Source: Verrucomicrobiota bacterium
GTDB taxonomy: Bacteria > Verrucomicrobiota > Verrucomicrobiia > Opitutales > Opitutaceae
DNA length: 64,000 nucleotides
Reading direction: 5' to 3'
Assembly: GCA_016222805.1 (NCBI GenBank)
Contig: JACRQG010000030.1
Span: 5,101-69,100 of the forward strand
Shown here one piece after another: positions 35,457 to 44,644 of the stretch. Below the pieces are notes generated by a model that was not told the DNA's origin, did no database searches, and saw nothing but the letters and a program-made list of their open reading frames with translations. The position numbers were made by a program, and so were the translations under genes. The first letter of the stretch is position 1. Each line of letters starts with the position of its first letter.

Positions 35457-36806
35457 ATGAGCTTCCTCCGTCAGATTTCGTCCGCCCTGCGGGCGCAGCC
35501 GCCGGCCCCGCCGGTGACTGATCCCGCGGAAGTGGACCGACTTTACCGCTACTGGCGCGTGCGCGTGATGTACGCGATGACGACGGGGTACGCGTTGTTC
35601 TATTGCGTGAGGAAGAACCTCTCCATGGCGGCGAAGGCGATCACGGACGAATTCCAGTTCAGCAACACGCAGTGGGGGGTGGTCTTGAGCGTCTCGACGA
35701 TCGTGTATGCCCTATCGAAGTTCCTCAGCGGCGTCGTCGGGGATCGCGCCAACCCGCGGTACCTATTGTCGATTGGCCTGCTACTGTCGGCGGTTGTGAA
35801 CTTGGTCTTCGGCCTCGGCGCCAGCCTGGCCTTCTTTATCGTCTTCTGGGCGCTGAACAACCTCTTCCAGGGAACGGGGGTTCCGCCGTGCGTGCGGCTG
35901 CTCACGAGTTGGTACAGCCCGACCGAGATCGGCCGCGCCTGGGGGATCTGGAACGCCTCGCACCAGATCGGGGGCGCCGTCATCGCCGTCTGGGCCGCTT
36001 GGCTCGTGAGCCACTATGGTTGGCGCTCGGCGTTCTGGGTGCCGGGCATCGTGGGAGTCGTGGGCGCGATTTGGCTGCACAACCGGCTCACCGACTCGCC
36101 GGAGTCGAAGGGGCTGCCCGCGGTCGAGACCTACCGCGAAGGCACGGTCGCCGGCACGGTGGCGGACACGACCGCTCCGTTCTGGGGTGTCTTCCGAAGA
36201 TACATTCTCTCGAACCCGTGGGTCTGGATCGTGAGTATCGCGAACTTCTTCGTCTACGTGGTCCGCATCGGCATCCTGGACTGGGCACCCAAGTACCTGC
36301 AGGAGGCCAAGGGCTTCAATTTGAAGGAGGCGGGGTATTCGCTCTCCGGATTCGAGGTGGCCGGAATCTTCGGCGCCTACGCCTCGGGCTGGTTGTCGGA
36401 CCGGGTGTTTCGCGGGCGGCGGGGTCCGGTTTCGGTCGCCTTCATGCTCTTCCTCATCGTCTTCGTGGTCGCCCTGTTTTTCGTGCCGCGCGGAAGCCTG
36501 GGGACGATGAGTGCGGTCTTCATTGCGATTGGCTTCTTTGTCTACGGTCCGCAGATGCTGATCGCGGTGGCGGCCGCCGATTTTGCGACGAAGGCGGCCG
36601 CCTCTAGCGCCGTCGGACTAACCGGGCTCTTTGGCTACCTCGGCGCCACCCTCTGCGGCGTGGCGACGGGCTTGATCGCTGACCACCTCGGCTGGGATGG
36701 GGTCCTGTGGTTCTACGGCCTGGCGGCGGTGGCCGGCGCGGCCCTGCTCGCCACCACATGGTCCAAGCGTCCGGGCCATGATGCCCGGGCGCCTGCCGCC
36801 CGCTGA
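35457..36806 (+). CDS. MFS organophosphate transporter, GlpT/UhpC-like
   Basis: This 449-residue protein has about 12 transmembrane helices and GlpT/UhpT/UhpC-family features: YYCVRKN-like GYALFYCVRKNLSMAAKAIT after the first helix, LSKFLSGVVGDRANPRYLLS in loop 2-3, and GWRSAFWVPGIVGVVGAIWL. Family members exchange glycerol-3-phosphate, hexose-phosphate or other sugar phosphates for phosphate. UhpC-like proteins can be sensors instead. It starts 43 bases after the NADAR gene and is probably the last gene of the receptor operon. An AT-rich 25-base palindrome follows the stop by 10 bases. Confidence 0.9.
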   Translation: MSFLRQISSALRAQPPAPPVTDPAEVDRLYRYWRVRVMYAMTTGYALFYCVRKNLSMAAKAITDEFQFSNTQWGVVLSVSTIVYALSKFLSGVVGDRANPRYLLSIGLLLSAVVNLVFGLGASLAFFIVFWALNNLFQGTGVPPCVRLLTSWYSPTEIGRAWGIWNASHQIGGAVIAVWAAWLVSHYGWRSAFWVPGIVGVVGAIWLHNRLTDSPESKGLPAVETYREGTVAGTVADTTAPFWGVFRRYILSNPWVWIVSIANFFVYVVRIGILDWAPKYLQEAKGFNLKEAGYSLSGFEVAGIFGAYASGWLSDRVFRGRRGPVSVAFMLFLIVFVVALFFVPRGSLGTMSAVFIAIGFFVYGPQMLIAVAAADFATKAAASSAVGLTGLFGYLGATLCGVATGLIADHLGWDGVLWFYGLAAVAGAALLATTWSKRPGHDARAPAAR

Positions 36807-36816
36807 GACCCACCCG

Positions 36817-36841
36817 AAATGTAACCCAATAGGTTACATTT
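36817..36841. promoter_or_regulatory. Perfect 25-bp palindrome, candidate operator
   Basis: AAATGTAACC (36817-36826) and GGTTACATTT (36832-36841) form a perfect 10-bp inverted repeat around CAATA. It is strongly AT-rich in a 70% GC region. It lies 10 bases after the MFS stop and about 240 bases before the next receptor start. The geometry suits a dimeric repressor; the lack of a T tract makes a terminator less likely. Confidence 0.5.
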
Positions 36842-37082
36842 TACTTCGACGAGAGGAGGGGGCGGAGGCGCGGTCGATCTTGGGGAATGGGCTACCGCGG
36901 ATTGCGCCCGTCCTCTGGTCACCGGCCTGATTTCTCGTGAGGCGTCCGATGTTTCGAATCCTGAAGATCGCGATTGCGTGGGGCGGCGATTCTCGTTGGC
37001 TCATCGCAACCCCGTGCGCTCCAGCCGCTGCGATCGAACTGCCTGCGCTTCACGCGTATCGGAGCCATTTTCTGCGCTCCCT

Positions 37083-40000
37083 ATGTCCTCGCCCCTCCCG
37101 GTCTCCTCCGTCCTTGTCCGGCGCGCCCTGCGCGCCACGGCCACCTGCCTGGCCGTCGCGTTGTCGATCGCCTTCCTTGCCCCGCACCTCCGGGCCCAGT
37201 CGCCCGCCACCGGCGGAATCACCGGGCGGGTGCAAAACGAGGCCACCGGCCAGTATCTCAACAACGCCAGCGTGGTCGTGAAGGGCACGGACCTCGTCAC
37301 CTTCACCGACGAGACCGGCACCTTCGTCTTCGCTCGCGTGCCAGCCGGACCGGTGGTCCTCGAGGTGGTCTACTCGGGCCTCGATCCGCAGCAGGTGCCG
37401 TTGCAGGTGGCCGCCGGCCAGCGCGTCGAGCGCGATGTCTTCCTCAGCAGTCGCGAGCGTTATGGCGCGGCGTCGGCCGCGGGCCCGGGCGTGGTGAAGC
37501 TCGACCCCTTCGTGCTCTCCTCGTCGAAGCTTACCGAAGGCGAGGCGCTGGCGACGAACGAGCAGCGCTTTGCCCGCAATATCAAGAATGTCGTCGCCAC
37601 GGATGCGTTTGGCGACGTGACCGAGGGCAACGTGGCCGAGTTCATGAAGTTCATGCCCGGCGTGACGATCGAGTACTCTGACGCCTCGCCCAACGCCGTC
37701 GCGGTGCGCGGCTTCGATCCCAACATGACCGCCGTGGCCGCCGACGGCGCGCAGCTCGCCAATGCTTCCGGCAGCGCCGCCAACCGCGGCTTCCTCTTCA
37801 CCCAGGTCTCGATCAACAACGTCTCCCGGATCGAGGTCACGAAGGTGCCCACGCCCGCCTCCCCGGCGGATGGCATTTCCGGCACCGTGAACATGATCAG
37901 CAAGAGCTCCTTCGAGCGGAGCCGCATGCAGTTCAACTATCGCGTCTTCCTCTCCGCGAGCAGCGACGGCATGCAACTGAAGCGGCAGCCTTTCCCCTTC
38001 GACACGCGCGAGTATCGCGTGCACCCCGGCTTCGACTTCGACCTCACCCTGCCGCTCACGAAGAACTTCGGCATCGTCTTCACCGGCCTGCGCTCCAAGC
38101 AGTGGAACGAGCAGAACATCTCCTCGATGACCTGGAATGCCACCGCGGCCGGCACCGGCGCGACGCCGGCGACTCCGTTCCTCCAGAGTCACGCCATCAT
38201 CGACGCCCCGAAGTGGTACACGCGCGACTCGACGAGCCTCAAGGCCGACTGGCGCATCACGCGCCACTCCGTCCTCTCCTTCGGCGGCCAGGCGAGCTAC
38301 TACCGGGACAAGAACGGCAACGTCACCCGCACCGCCACCGCCGGCACCAACGCAACCCCGAGCGTGGCCGGGGGCGTGCCGCTGAGCTACAACGGCGAGC
38401 GGACAAACGGCGCCACCGGCCGCGGCGGCGTGACCTTCAGCGGGAACTTCCTGCACATCGACGCGCGCACGCTCGGTCTCAATTCCCGCTACCGCTACGA
38501 CGACGGGACCTGGCTGCTCGACTCCGCCGTCAGCGCCTCGACTTCCAAGACCTGGCGCCGGTACGAGGAGAAAGGCAGCTTCCAGTCGCTGACCACGGCG
38601 CTTCTCGTGCCCGTGCGCGTCACCTTCGAGGGCATCACCGCCGTGCGGCCGACGACGACGCGCGCCTTCGACAACTCCAACCGCGAGATCGACCTGTACG
38701 ACATCAACAACTACCGCCTCAACACGGCCGCGCAGACCGACTACCGGGACCACCACGAGGACGTCTATGGCTACAACGTGGACCTGCGTCGCGGGTTCAG
38801 CGTTTTCGAGATCCCGGGCAACGTCCAGATCGGTGGCCGTTACCGTTCGCAGGATCGCGATCGGCGCTCCTACAGCCGCTCGTACACGTACACGCCGCCG
38901 GACGGCAACCTCTCGCCGGCCCCGTTTGTCGGGCAGGTCTACAAGAACCGGCCGAACTACTTCGGCTTCGACAACATCCCGTGGCTTTCGAACAACCGCG
39001 CGGTGGACGCCTGGCGGAAGAACCCGGCGCTCTTCACCATGACGCCCGCGCAGATCGTCGCGGAGCAGCAGAGCCGCATCGTCGGTTCCGAGCAGATTCT
39101 CGAGACCGTCACCGGGCTCTACGCGCAGACCGAGGTGCGCTTCTTCCACAATCGCCTCACGCTGCTGACCGGCGTGCGTTACGAGAAGACCCACGACAAG
39201 GGCGTGGGGCCGCTCTACGAGCCGGCCAATGTCTGGCAGCGTACCGCCAGCGGGGCGTTTGTACGCAACGCCGCGGGCCAGCGCATCCGCCGGCCGGAGG
39301 CGGGCGCCGCCGGCTCCCTCGAGGAACTGCGTCTCACGCGCTTCGAGCGCGCCAACCTCGGCAACCGCGCCTACGACGGCTACTACCCGAGCGCCCACCT
39401 CAACTACCAGGCGACGGAGAAGCTCCTGTTCCGCGCGGCCTACGCACGGACCTACGGCCGGCCGGATTTCGCCAGCATCGTCCCCAACGCCACCATCACG
39501 GAGGCGGATCTCCCGGAGGGCGCCGATCCGTCGGCCATCCCGGGCAACATCTCGGTGCGCAACACCGGACTCAAGCCGTGGACGGCGGAGAACTACGATC
39601 TCAGCGCGGAATACTACACGGCGAGCGGCGGGCTCATCACCGGCGGCGTCTTCCGCAAGGACATCACGGATTTCTTCGGCACCCTGCAGACGCGCGCGAC
39701 CGCCGAGATTCTCGACGAGTTCGGACTGGATCAGCGTTACGTCGGCTGGTTCCTCGACACGACGATCAACTCGGGCGACGCGCGGGTGTCGGGCGTGGAG
39801 CTTAACGTGCGGCAGGCGTTGGCACCCCTCGGCGGTATCGGCCGGTATTTCAGTGTCTTTGCCAACGCGACCAAGCTGAAGCTCGAGGGCAGCCGCAGCG
39901 CGGCGTTCACGCGCTTCGTGCCGACGAGCGCCAACTGGGGCGTCACCTTCACCCGGCGCCCCCTCACGCTGATGGCCAACTGGCATCATCGCGGTGAGCA

Positions 40001-40247
40001 GGATCGCGGGGCCTCGACCGGTCGCGGCCCACTGGCAAAGGTGTACCAGAACTCGCGCACCACGCTCGATCTCAGCCTGAGCTGGCAGTTTCGGCGCACG
40101 CTTACCGTCTTCGCCAACGCGCGCAACGTGACCAACGTGTGGTTCAACCAGTCGAGCTACCAGTTCGACACGCCGGTTTACGCCCGCCGCAGTTCGACCA
40201 ACTCCTACGGCGCCCAGTGGGCCTTCGGCCTGAAGGGTACTTTCTAG
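37083..40247 (+). CDS. TonB-dependent receptor with CarboxypepD_reg-like N-terminus
   Basis: This 1054-residue outer-membrane receptor begins MSSPLPVSSVLVRRALRATA with a signal peptide ending LRAQ near residue 39. A carboxypeptidase-regulatory-like beta domain follows (about 42-118, ITGRVQNEATGQYLNNASVV), then a plug (about 130-260; EGNVAEFMKFMPGVTIEYSD, AVRGFDPNMTAVAADGAQLA) and a barrel ending WAFGLKGTF. This architecture is typical of glycan or oligomer receptors in Opitutaceae and Bacteroidetes. It has no adjacent sigma/FecR pair and no SusD-like partner. ATG 37083 is chosen because the open extension from 36978 lacks signal-peptide features. The 36817-36841 palindrome may be its operator. 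Confidence 0.92.
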   Translation: MSSPLPVSSVLVRRALRATATCLAVALSIAFLAPHLRAQSPATGGITGRVQNEATGQYLNNASVVVKGTDLVTFTDETGTFVFARVPAGPVVLEVVYSGLDPQQVPLQVAAGQRVERDVFLSSRERYGAASAAGPGVVKLDPFVLSSSKLTEGEALATNEQRFARNIKNVVATDAFGDVTEGNVAEFMKFMPGVTIEYSDASPNAVAVRGFDPNMTAVAADGAQLANASGSAANRGFLFTQVSINNVSRIEVTKVPTPASPADGISGTVNMISKSSFERSRMQFNYRVFLSASSDGMQLKRQPFPFDTREYRVHPGFDFDLTLPLTKNFGIVFTGLRSKQWNEQNISSMTWNATAAGTGATPATPFLQSHAIIDAPKWYTRDSTSLKADWRITRHSVLSFGGQASYYRDKNGNVTRTATAGTNATPSVAGGVPLSYNGERTNGATGRGGVTFSGNFLHIDARTLGLNSRYRYDDGTWLLDSAVSASTSKTWRRYEEKGSFQSLTTALLVPVRVTFEGITAVRPTTTRAFDNSNREIDLYDINNYRLNTAAQTDYRDHHEDVYGYNVDLRRGFSVFEIPGNVQIGGRYRSQDRDRRSYSRSYTYTPPDGNLSPAPFVGQVYKNRPNYFGFDNIPWLSNNRAVDAWRKNPALFTMTPAQIVAEQQSRIVGSEQILETVTGLYAQTEVRFFHNRLTLLTGVRYEKTHDKGVGPLYEPANVWQRTASGAFVRNAAGQRIRRPEAGAAGSLEELRLTRFERANLGNRAYDGYYPSAHLNYQATEKLLFRAAYARTYGRPDFASIVPNATITEADLPEGADPSAIPGNISVRNTGLKPWTAENYDLSAEYYTASGGLITGGVFRKDITDFFGTLQTRATAEILDEFGLDQRYVGWFLDTTINSGDARVSGVELNVRQALAPLGGIGRYFSVFANATKLKLEGSRSAAFTRFVPTSANWGVTFTRRPLTLMANWHHRGEQDRGASTGRGPLAKVYQNSRTTLDLSLSWQFRRTLTVFANARNVTNVWFNQSSYQFDTPVYARRSSTNSYGAQWAFGLKGTF

Positions 40248-40339
40248 GGCGGCTTTTTCTTCGAGGGGTGGCGGCGTGGACGCGCAGCCACCGAGGCACC
40301 GAAGGCGCTGCAGGTCGACGTACTTCGTCCTGGAGGTCT

Positions 40340-40410
40340 TGTGGGCGGGGTCGCCTCTCGTCCCTCGTTTCGGAGTTGCAGCGCGCGGGGCGGGGTCGCC
40401 CCGCCTACAG
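40340..40410. repeat. REP-like palindromic repeat, copy 2
   Basis: The unit at 40385-40410 reads GCGGGGCGGGGTCGCCCCGC then CTACAG and folds as a perfect 8-bp hairpin with a GGGT loop. A degenerate inverted arm (TGTGGGCGGGGTCGCC) is at 40340-40355. Like copy 1, it lies between convergent genes. Confidence 0.72.
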
Positions 40411-40428
40411 GAACACCCCGAAGTGAGG

Positions 40429-41202
40429 TCACTTCAGGCGCACTTCCGCGATGATCGGGAGGTGATCGGAGGCCTCCGTGTGCAGAACCTGCATCGAAAT
40501 CGGTTCCACGCTGGCCGGAGTGACGAAGAGGTAGTCGATTCGGCGGTTCGGCTTCTTCACGGGAATGGTGAATCCGTCTCCCTGGCCGACCGCTTCCCAG
40601 GCATCACGGAGGAAGGCTTTGACGCCTTCATGGGTGGGCGTGCCGGGGCGGGTGTTGAAGTCTCCGACCAGAAGGACCGGGCGCCGGCCGGCGGCGGCGA
40701 CGATTTGCTGGATTTCGGCGACGTTGCTCAGGCGCTCGGCGTCGTCGGGACGATAGTCGAGGTGAGTGTTGAGAAACAGGATCTCGCGGCCGTGAACGTC
40801 GAGCACGAGCTGCTGGATCCCGCGCTGCTCCCCAGGACGGAGCATCCGGTAATGGGTGTTCTTTGCCGAACGGATCGGGAAACGGGAGAGCACGGCGTTG
40901 CCGTATTCTCCGCCTTGATAGGCGATGTTCTTCTCGAAGTAGACGGTCAGGCCGGTGAGCCGGGCGAGTTCGGCGGGCAGGTCGCGGCCCTGGGTGCGCT
41001 GGACGCCGCGGTCGACTTCCTGGAGGCCCACGATGTCCGCCCGGGCCTCGGTGATCACCAGGGCAATGCGTGCCAGGTCGACTTTGCCGTCGAGACCCTC
41101 GCCGTGGTGGATGTTGTAGGACATCACCCGGAGAGTGATCGGCGCCGGAGCGGCGCCGGCGGCGGCAGTGAGGAGCAAGGCGCAGAAAAGCGAGCGGAGC
41201 AT
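40429..41202 (-). CDS. Secreted endonuclease/exonuclease/phosphatase-family protein
   Basis: This 257-residue protein has a signal peptide (MLRSLFCALLLTAAAGAAPA) and a complete EEP domain. Catalytic motifs are RVMSYNIHHGEG (metal-binding Asn), VGLQEVDRGV (Glu), LNTHLDYRPDD (His, Asp), LLVGDFNTRPGTPTHEGV (Asp, Asn), RRIDYLFV and a terminal EASDHLPIIAEV (Asp-His). Such enzymes cut phosphodiester or phosphomonoester bonds with Mg2+; substrates range from DNA to inositol phosphates and sphingomyelin. The short form and secretion fit an extracellular or periplasmic phosphodiesterase. It follows a TonB receptor gene on the same strand by 81 bases, so the two may act together in nutrient use. Confidence 0.9.
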   Translation of the reverse strand: MLRSLFCALLLTAAAGAAPAPITLRVMSYNIHHGEGLDGKVDLARIALVITEARADIVGLQEVDRGVQRTQGRDLPAELARLTGLTVYFEKNIAYQGGEYGNAVLSRFPIRSAKNTHYRMLRPGEQRGIQQLVLDVHGREILFLNTHLDYRPDDAERLSNVAEIQQIVAAAGRRPVLLVGDFNTRPGTPTHEGVKAFLRDAWEAVGQGDGFTIPVKKPNRRIDYLFVTPASVEPISMQVLHTEASDHLPIIAEVRLK

Positions 41203-41283
41203 TGCGCCACGCCAACCGGAAACGGCGCCGGGGTAAAGCCGGGGATGCGGGTGGGGGAACGCGGCGCGGAGGCGGTCGTCGCC

Positions 41284-44200
41284 TCAGAGGCGCGTCGTGA
41301 GCGTGAGGTTGTAGCTGATCGGCTGCTTGAGGGCGTAGTAGCGCGGCACCGTCTCGCGGGCGGGGGAGGTGTAGTCGTTGTTCAGCGGCCGCATCACGTG
41401 GGCGTTCTGCGCGGTCGAGGAATAGGCCGGCCCGCGATCGTTCAGCAGGTTGTTGATCACGAGATTGGCCTGGAGTTCGCGGCGGTTCTTGAAGCGCCAG
41501 GTGTAGGCCAGGGTCGCCGTGACGATGACGTAGTCGTCGGGCGTGTAGGCCGGAGTGTAGGCATCCTTGGTCGGATCGTCGATCGCCACGCGCGGGTTGT
41601 CCGGATTGGGAATGGTGTCTTCCACCTTCGACCAGAAGATCTGCTTCCCGCGGTAGCGCGCGCCGGCGCCGAGGCGCAGGCCTTTCAGGCGTCCCGATTG
41701 AAGGGTGTAGTCTCCGAAGACATTGGCGACGGGTTGATCCTGCTGCAGGCGTTTTCCGTCCACGATGTTCCGGCGGTACGAGTAGATGTTGTTGTACGCG
41801 TTCATCGCGTTGGTCGCATCGGACGAGCGCTGGTTGATGGGGATTGATTCGTCGATGCGGGCGATGTTGTCGGGTCCGATGATCACGCCGGCATCGTTGG
41901 CGATCTGCTTGAAGAGGGCGCCGTTCTTGTCGATGTAGGCGCGCACGTCGGGATTGGCGTTGGCCTCGTAGAGGCGGGGGAATCCCAGGTTGCCGGTGAG
42001 GCGGAAAGCCCGGGATGGGTTGAAGGTGATTTCGATTTCGTAGCCGTCGCCGGTGCGGGTGCGGGTGTCGCGGTACTGGTTGGGCAGGCGGCCGATGCCG
42101 CGGATGTTGCGGCCGGTGGCGCTCGTGTCGCCGACGACGTTGGAGTCGTAGAGCGCGTTGAAGTAGGCCGGGCCGTCCTGGGGGATGACGTTGTTCGCCT
42201 CCTCGGTCCGGTAGTAGACGAAGTTGAGGTTGAGCTTGTTCTCGAACAGCTCCATCCGCACCGAGTAGTCGGTTCCCTTGGCGACGGTCGGCTCGAGGGA
42301 GCGGCCGTCGATGCGCACGATCGAGCCCGGCGGGTTGAAGGTCTCGGAAAAGTTGATCGCGGGGTTGAACCACGAGGCGACGTGGAGGACGGTGCCGACG
42401 CTGTGGGTCACCTGCCGGCCGCGGACGGGCGGCGGGTTGAAGTCGTCCTTGAAGCGGTCGTTGGCGTACTGGGGCAGACGGGCTCCGACGGAGTCGCGCG
42501 GTCGGATGTCCGCTTCCTGGGTGGGGCCGACGGGTCGCCCTTGCGCATCTTTCGGTGTGTAGGCGAGCGTGGCGTAGTCGGCCGGGGCGGGCGGGCGCAG
42601 GATGCGGTAGGTGGCGGGCCAGTCGGCCGGGTAGTCGCCCTGGTTGATCTGCTGCTCGGACTTGAAGTTGAACGTGTCGCGCCGGACGGCGCCGAGCACG
42701 ACCCAGCGGCCGCGGAGGAGCTTGGCGTTCAGGGAGGCGAGGGCGTAGTTGAACTTGCTCGTGCTGATGTTCTGGGTGTCGCGCCGGTCGGCCTCGATGG
42801 CCCAGACCGGCCGGATGGTCTCGGGCGCGTTGGTGTTGGGGTCGAAATACGTGATGGGCTGGCCGGCGATGTCCGGGGACGGGCGGCTGGTGGTGTTCCA
42901 GTAACGCCGGATGCGAATCCGCTGGTTGCTGTAGGCCCAGAGGTGCTGGTCGGCGCCGCGGGCGACGCTGAGGTAGCGGTGGTCGCTGGTGTTCTGGCTG
43001 TTGTTGGAGCCGCCGAGGGAATTGAAGGTGAAGTGGCCGAAACGCGTCGGCCAGACGTAGGCGACCGCGGATCGGGCGTTGTTCTCGGAGAAGGTGCGGT
43101 AGCCGCGCATGTACTGGCCATCCCCATACGGCACGAGGAAGTTGGGATTGGGGGCGCCGTTGGGCAGCACGCGGTTGATGTCGATGTAGACATTGGGGAG
43201 GTCGCGGTTGGGTTCGCCGTTGGTGAGGGCCCAGGAACGGTTGAGGTCGCCGGCGATCTCGAAATGCAGGCGGCCCCAGCGCTGGTGGTAGGTGAGCTGG
43301 AGGTCGCGAAACCGCTGTCGGAGGATCGGCAGGTCGGGTGAGAGGGTGAACTCCTCGGTGGGCGTGCGGAAGGAGGAGAAGCGCTCCGCCAGCGCAAAGC
43401 GGTCGGCGGGGACGTTGATCTCGTAGAGCAGGTTGGCCCCGGCGGTGTTGAAGGTGACGTTGCCGGCGTTGGCCCAGGTGTAGCCCGCGATGGGGGTCTG
43501 GGCGGTGTTGCCGCCGGCCACGGTGATCGGATCGTTCTGGTAGTTGAAGACGATGCCCGGGGCGGCGAAGGGGAGGTAGATGAAGTAGTTCGCGCCGCGC
43601 CGATTCACGCCGATGGCATTGGCGTTGGAGGGCAGGGTCGCGAGGGCGCGCGGGGCGCTGTAGGTCGTGCCGTTCCAGCCGGAGAAACGGTCGTTGAGGA
43701 AGGTCACCGCGGACTGGCGGGAGTTGGCGCCGTATTCCCCCTCGAGGCGGATCTCGGCATCGCGCCAGGGCTTGTACGTGCCGGTGAGAAAGACCGCCTC
43801 GCGCTTGTCGAAGTCCTTGAGGCGCCAGCCGCCGGCGTCGCCCCAGAGCCCCGCGGCACGGACGGCAAAGCGCTCGTTGAGCGGCTGGTTCACGTCAAAG
43901 GTGCTGCGGAAGTTCTCCCACGAGCCGACGGCGAACTGGAGCTGGCGGATCGGGCGGTTCGTCTGGGCGCGCTTGGTCGTCGCGGAACTGATCCCGCCGA
44001 GGGATCCGTTGCCGAAGAGGATGGCGTTGGGGCCGCGGCCGAAGTCGTAGCGCTCGAGGTTGTAGGAGTCGCCGCTGTTGAATTGTGGAAAAAAATTCCG
44101 CTGCGGGCGTCCGCCGCCGGCGCCGCGCACGGTGTACTGGATCGGGTTGAAGAAGAAATTCTGCTGGCCGTTGTCGACGGCCACGGTGCTGGACGTGGTC

Positions 44201-44505
44201 CATTCGGCGGCGGACTGCAGGTCGGTGAGGCCGAGCGCGTCGATGAAATCGCGCGTGATGACCGAGTACGCCACCGGGGTGTCGCGCAGGTCGGAGGCGA
44301 GGCGCCCGCCGGCGAGCGAGCTCGCGGCGGCGAAGCCGGTGTCGCGGTCCGAGCTCACTTCGAACGGAGAGAGCCGGACCGCGTCATCCGTCACCACCGA
44401 CGTTCGGGTCGGGGCCGCGGGTGGCGGAGGCAGGGTCTGGGCCGGAAGGCTGACGCCGGCGAGGCCAAGCAACAGCAGGAGGGCGCGCGAAGTGGGAAGG
44501 GGCAT
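41284..44505 (-). CDS. TonB-dependent receptor
   Basis: This 1073-residue outer-membrane receptor starts MPLPTSRALLLLLGLAGVSL with a signal peptide ending LPAQ. The TonB-box-like segment is VRLSPFEVSSDRDTGF. The plug (about 50-180) includes DLRDTPVAYSVITRDFIDAL, QYTVRGAGGGRPQRNFFPQF and DFGRGPNAILFGNGSLGGIS. The barrel ends with ISYNLTLTTRL; the last residue is Leu rather than Phe, an acceptable variation. It has no STN or regulatory-like N-terminal domain. The open frame extends 65 codons upstream of ATG 44505 without signal-peptide features. It is first in a probable operon with the secreted EEP enzyme and is divergent from the RidA operon. Confidence 0.92.
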   Translation of the reverse strand: MPLPTSRALLLLLGLAGVSLPAQTLPPPPAAPTRTSVVTDDAVRLSPFEVSSDRDTGFAAASSLAGGRLASDLRDTPVAYSVITRDFIDALGLTDLQSAAEWTTSSTVAVDNGQQNFFFNPIQYTVRGAGGGRPQRNFFPQFNSGDSYNLERYDFGRGPNAILFGNGSLGGISSATTKRAQTNRPIRQLQFAVGSWENFRSTFDVNQPLNERFAVRAAGLWGDAGGWRLKDFDKREAVFLTGTYKPWRDAEIRLEGEYGANSRQSAVTFLNDRFSGWNGTTYSAPRALATLPSNANAIGVNRRGANYFIYLPFAAPGIVFNYQNDPITVAGGNTAQTPIAGYTWANAGNVTFNTAGANLLYEINVPADRFALAERFSSFRTPTEEFTLSPDLPILRQRFRDLQLTYHQRWGRLHFEIAGDLNRSWALTNGEPNRDLPNVYIDINRVLPNGAPNPNFLVPYGDGQYMRGYRTFSENNARSAVAYVWPTRFGHFTFNSLGGSNNSQNTSDHRYLSVARGADQHLWAYSNQRIRIRRYWNTTSRPSPDIAGQPITYFDPNTNAPETIRPVWAIEADRRDTQNISTSKFNYALASLNAKLLRGRWVVLGAVRRDTFNFKSEQQINQGDYPADWPATYRILRPPAPADYATLAYTPKDAQGRPVGPTQEADIRPRDSVGARLPQYANDRFKDDFNPPPVRGRQVTHSVGTVLHVASWFNPAINFSETFNPPGSIVRIDGRSLEPTVAKGTDYSVRMELFENKLNLNFVYYRTEEANNVIPQDGPAYFNALYDSNVVGDTSATGRNIRGIGRLPNQYRDTRTRTGDGYEIEITFNPSRAFRLTGNLGFPRLYEANANPDVRAYIDKNGALFKQIANDAGVIIGPDNIARIDESIPINQRSSDATNAMNAYNNIYSYRRNIVDGKRLQQDQPVANVFGDYTLQSGRLKGLRLGAGARYRGKQIFWSKVEDTIPNPDNPRVAIDDPTKDAYTPAYTPDDYVIVTATLAYTWRFKNRRELQANLVINNLLNDRGPAYSSTAQNAHVMRPLNNDYTSPARETVPRYYALKQPISYNLTLTTRL

Positions 44506-44644
44506 GCCGTGGGCGGGGTGTCGCGGGAGTGTGGGTGAAGGCGGAAGGGCGTCTATGCGAAAACGTACGGCCGGGGGGCAGGCGAAACAGGGTTGTTTGC
44601 GCGGCGTTTTTTCCCTAGCAACCAGCCTGCTTTCCTCGATCCCC

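Noticed and set aside
36946-36965. tRNA T-loop-like GTTTCGAATCC
   Set aside because: No matching acceptor, D or anticodon stems nearby.
37050-39989. 979-codon minus-strand frame opposite the second receptor
   Set aside because: Shadow frame; Val/Arg/Gly/His bias and no recognisable domain.
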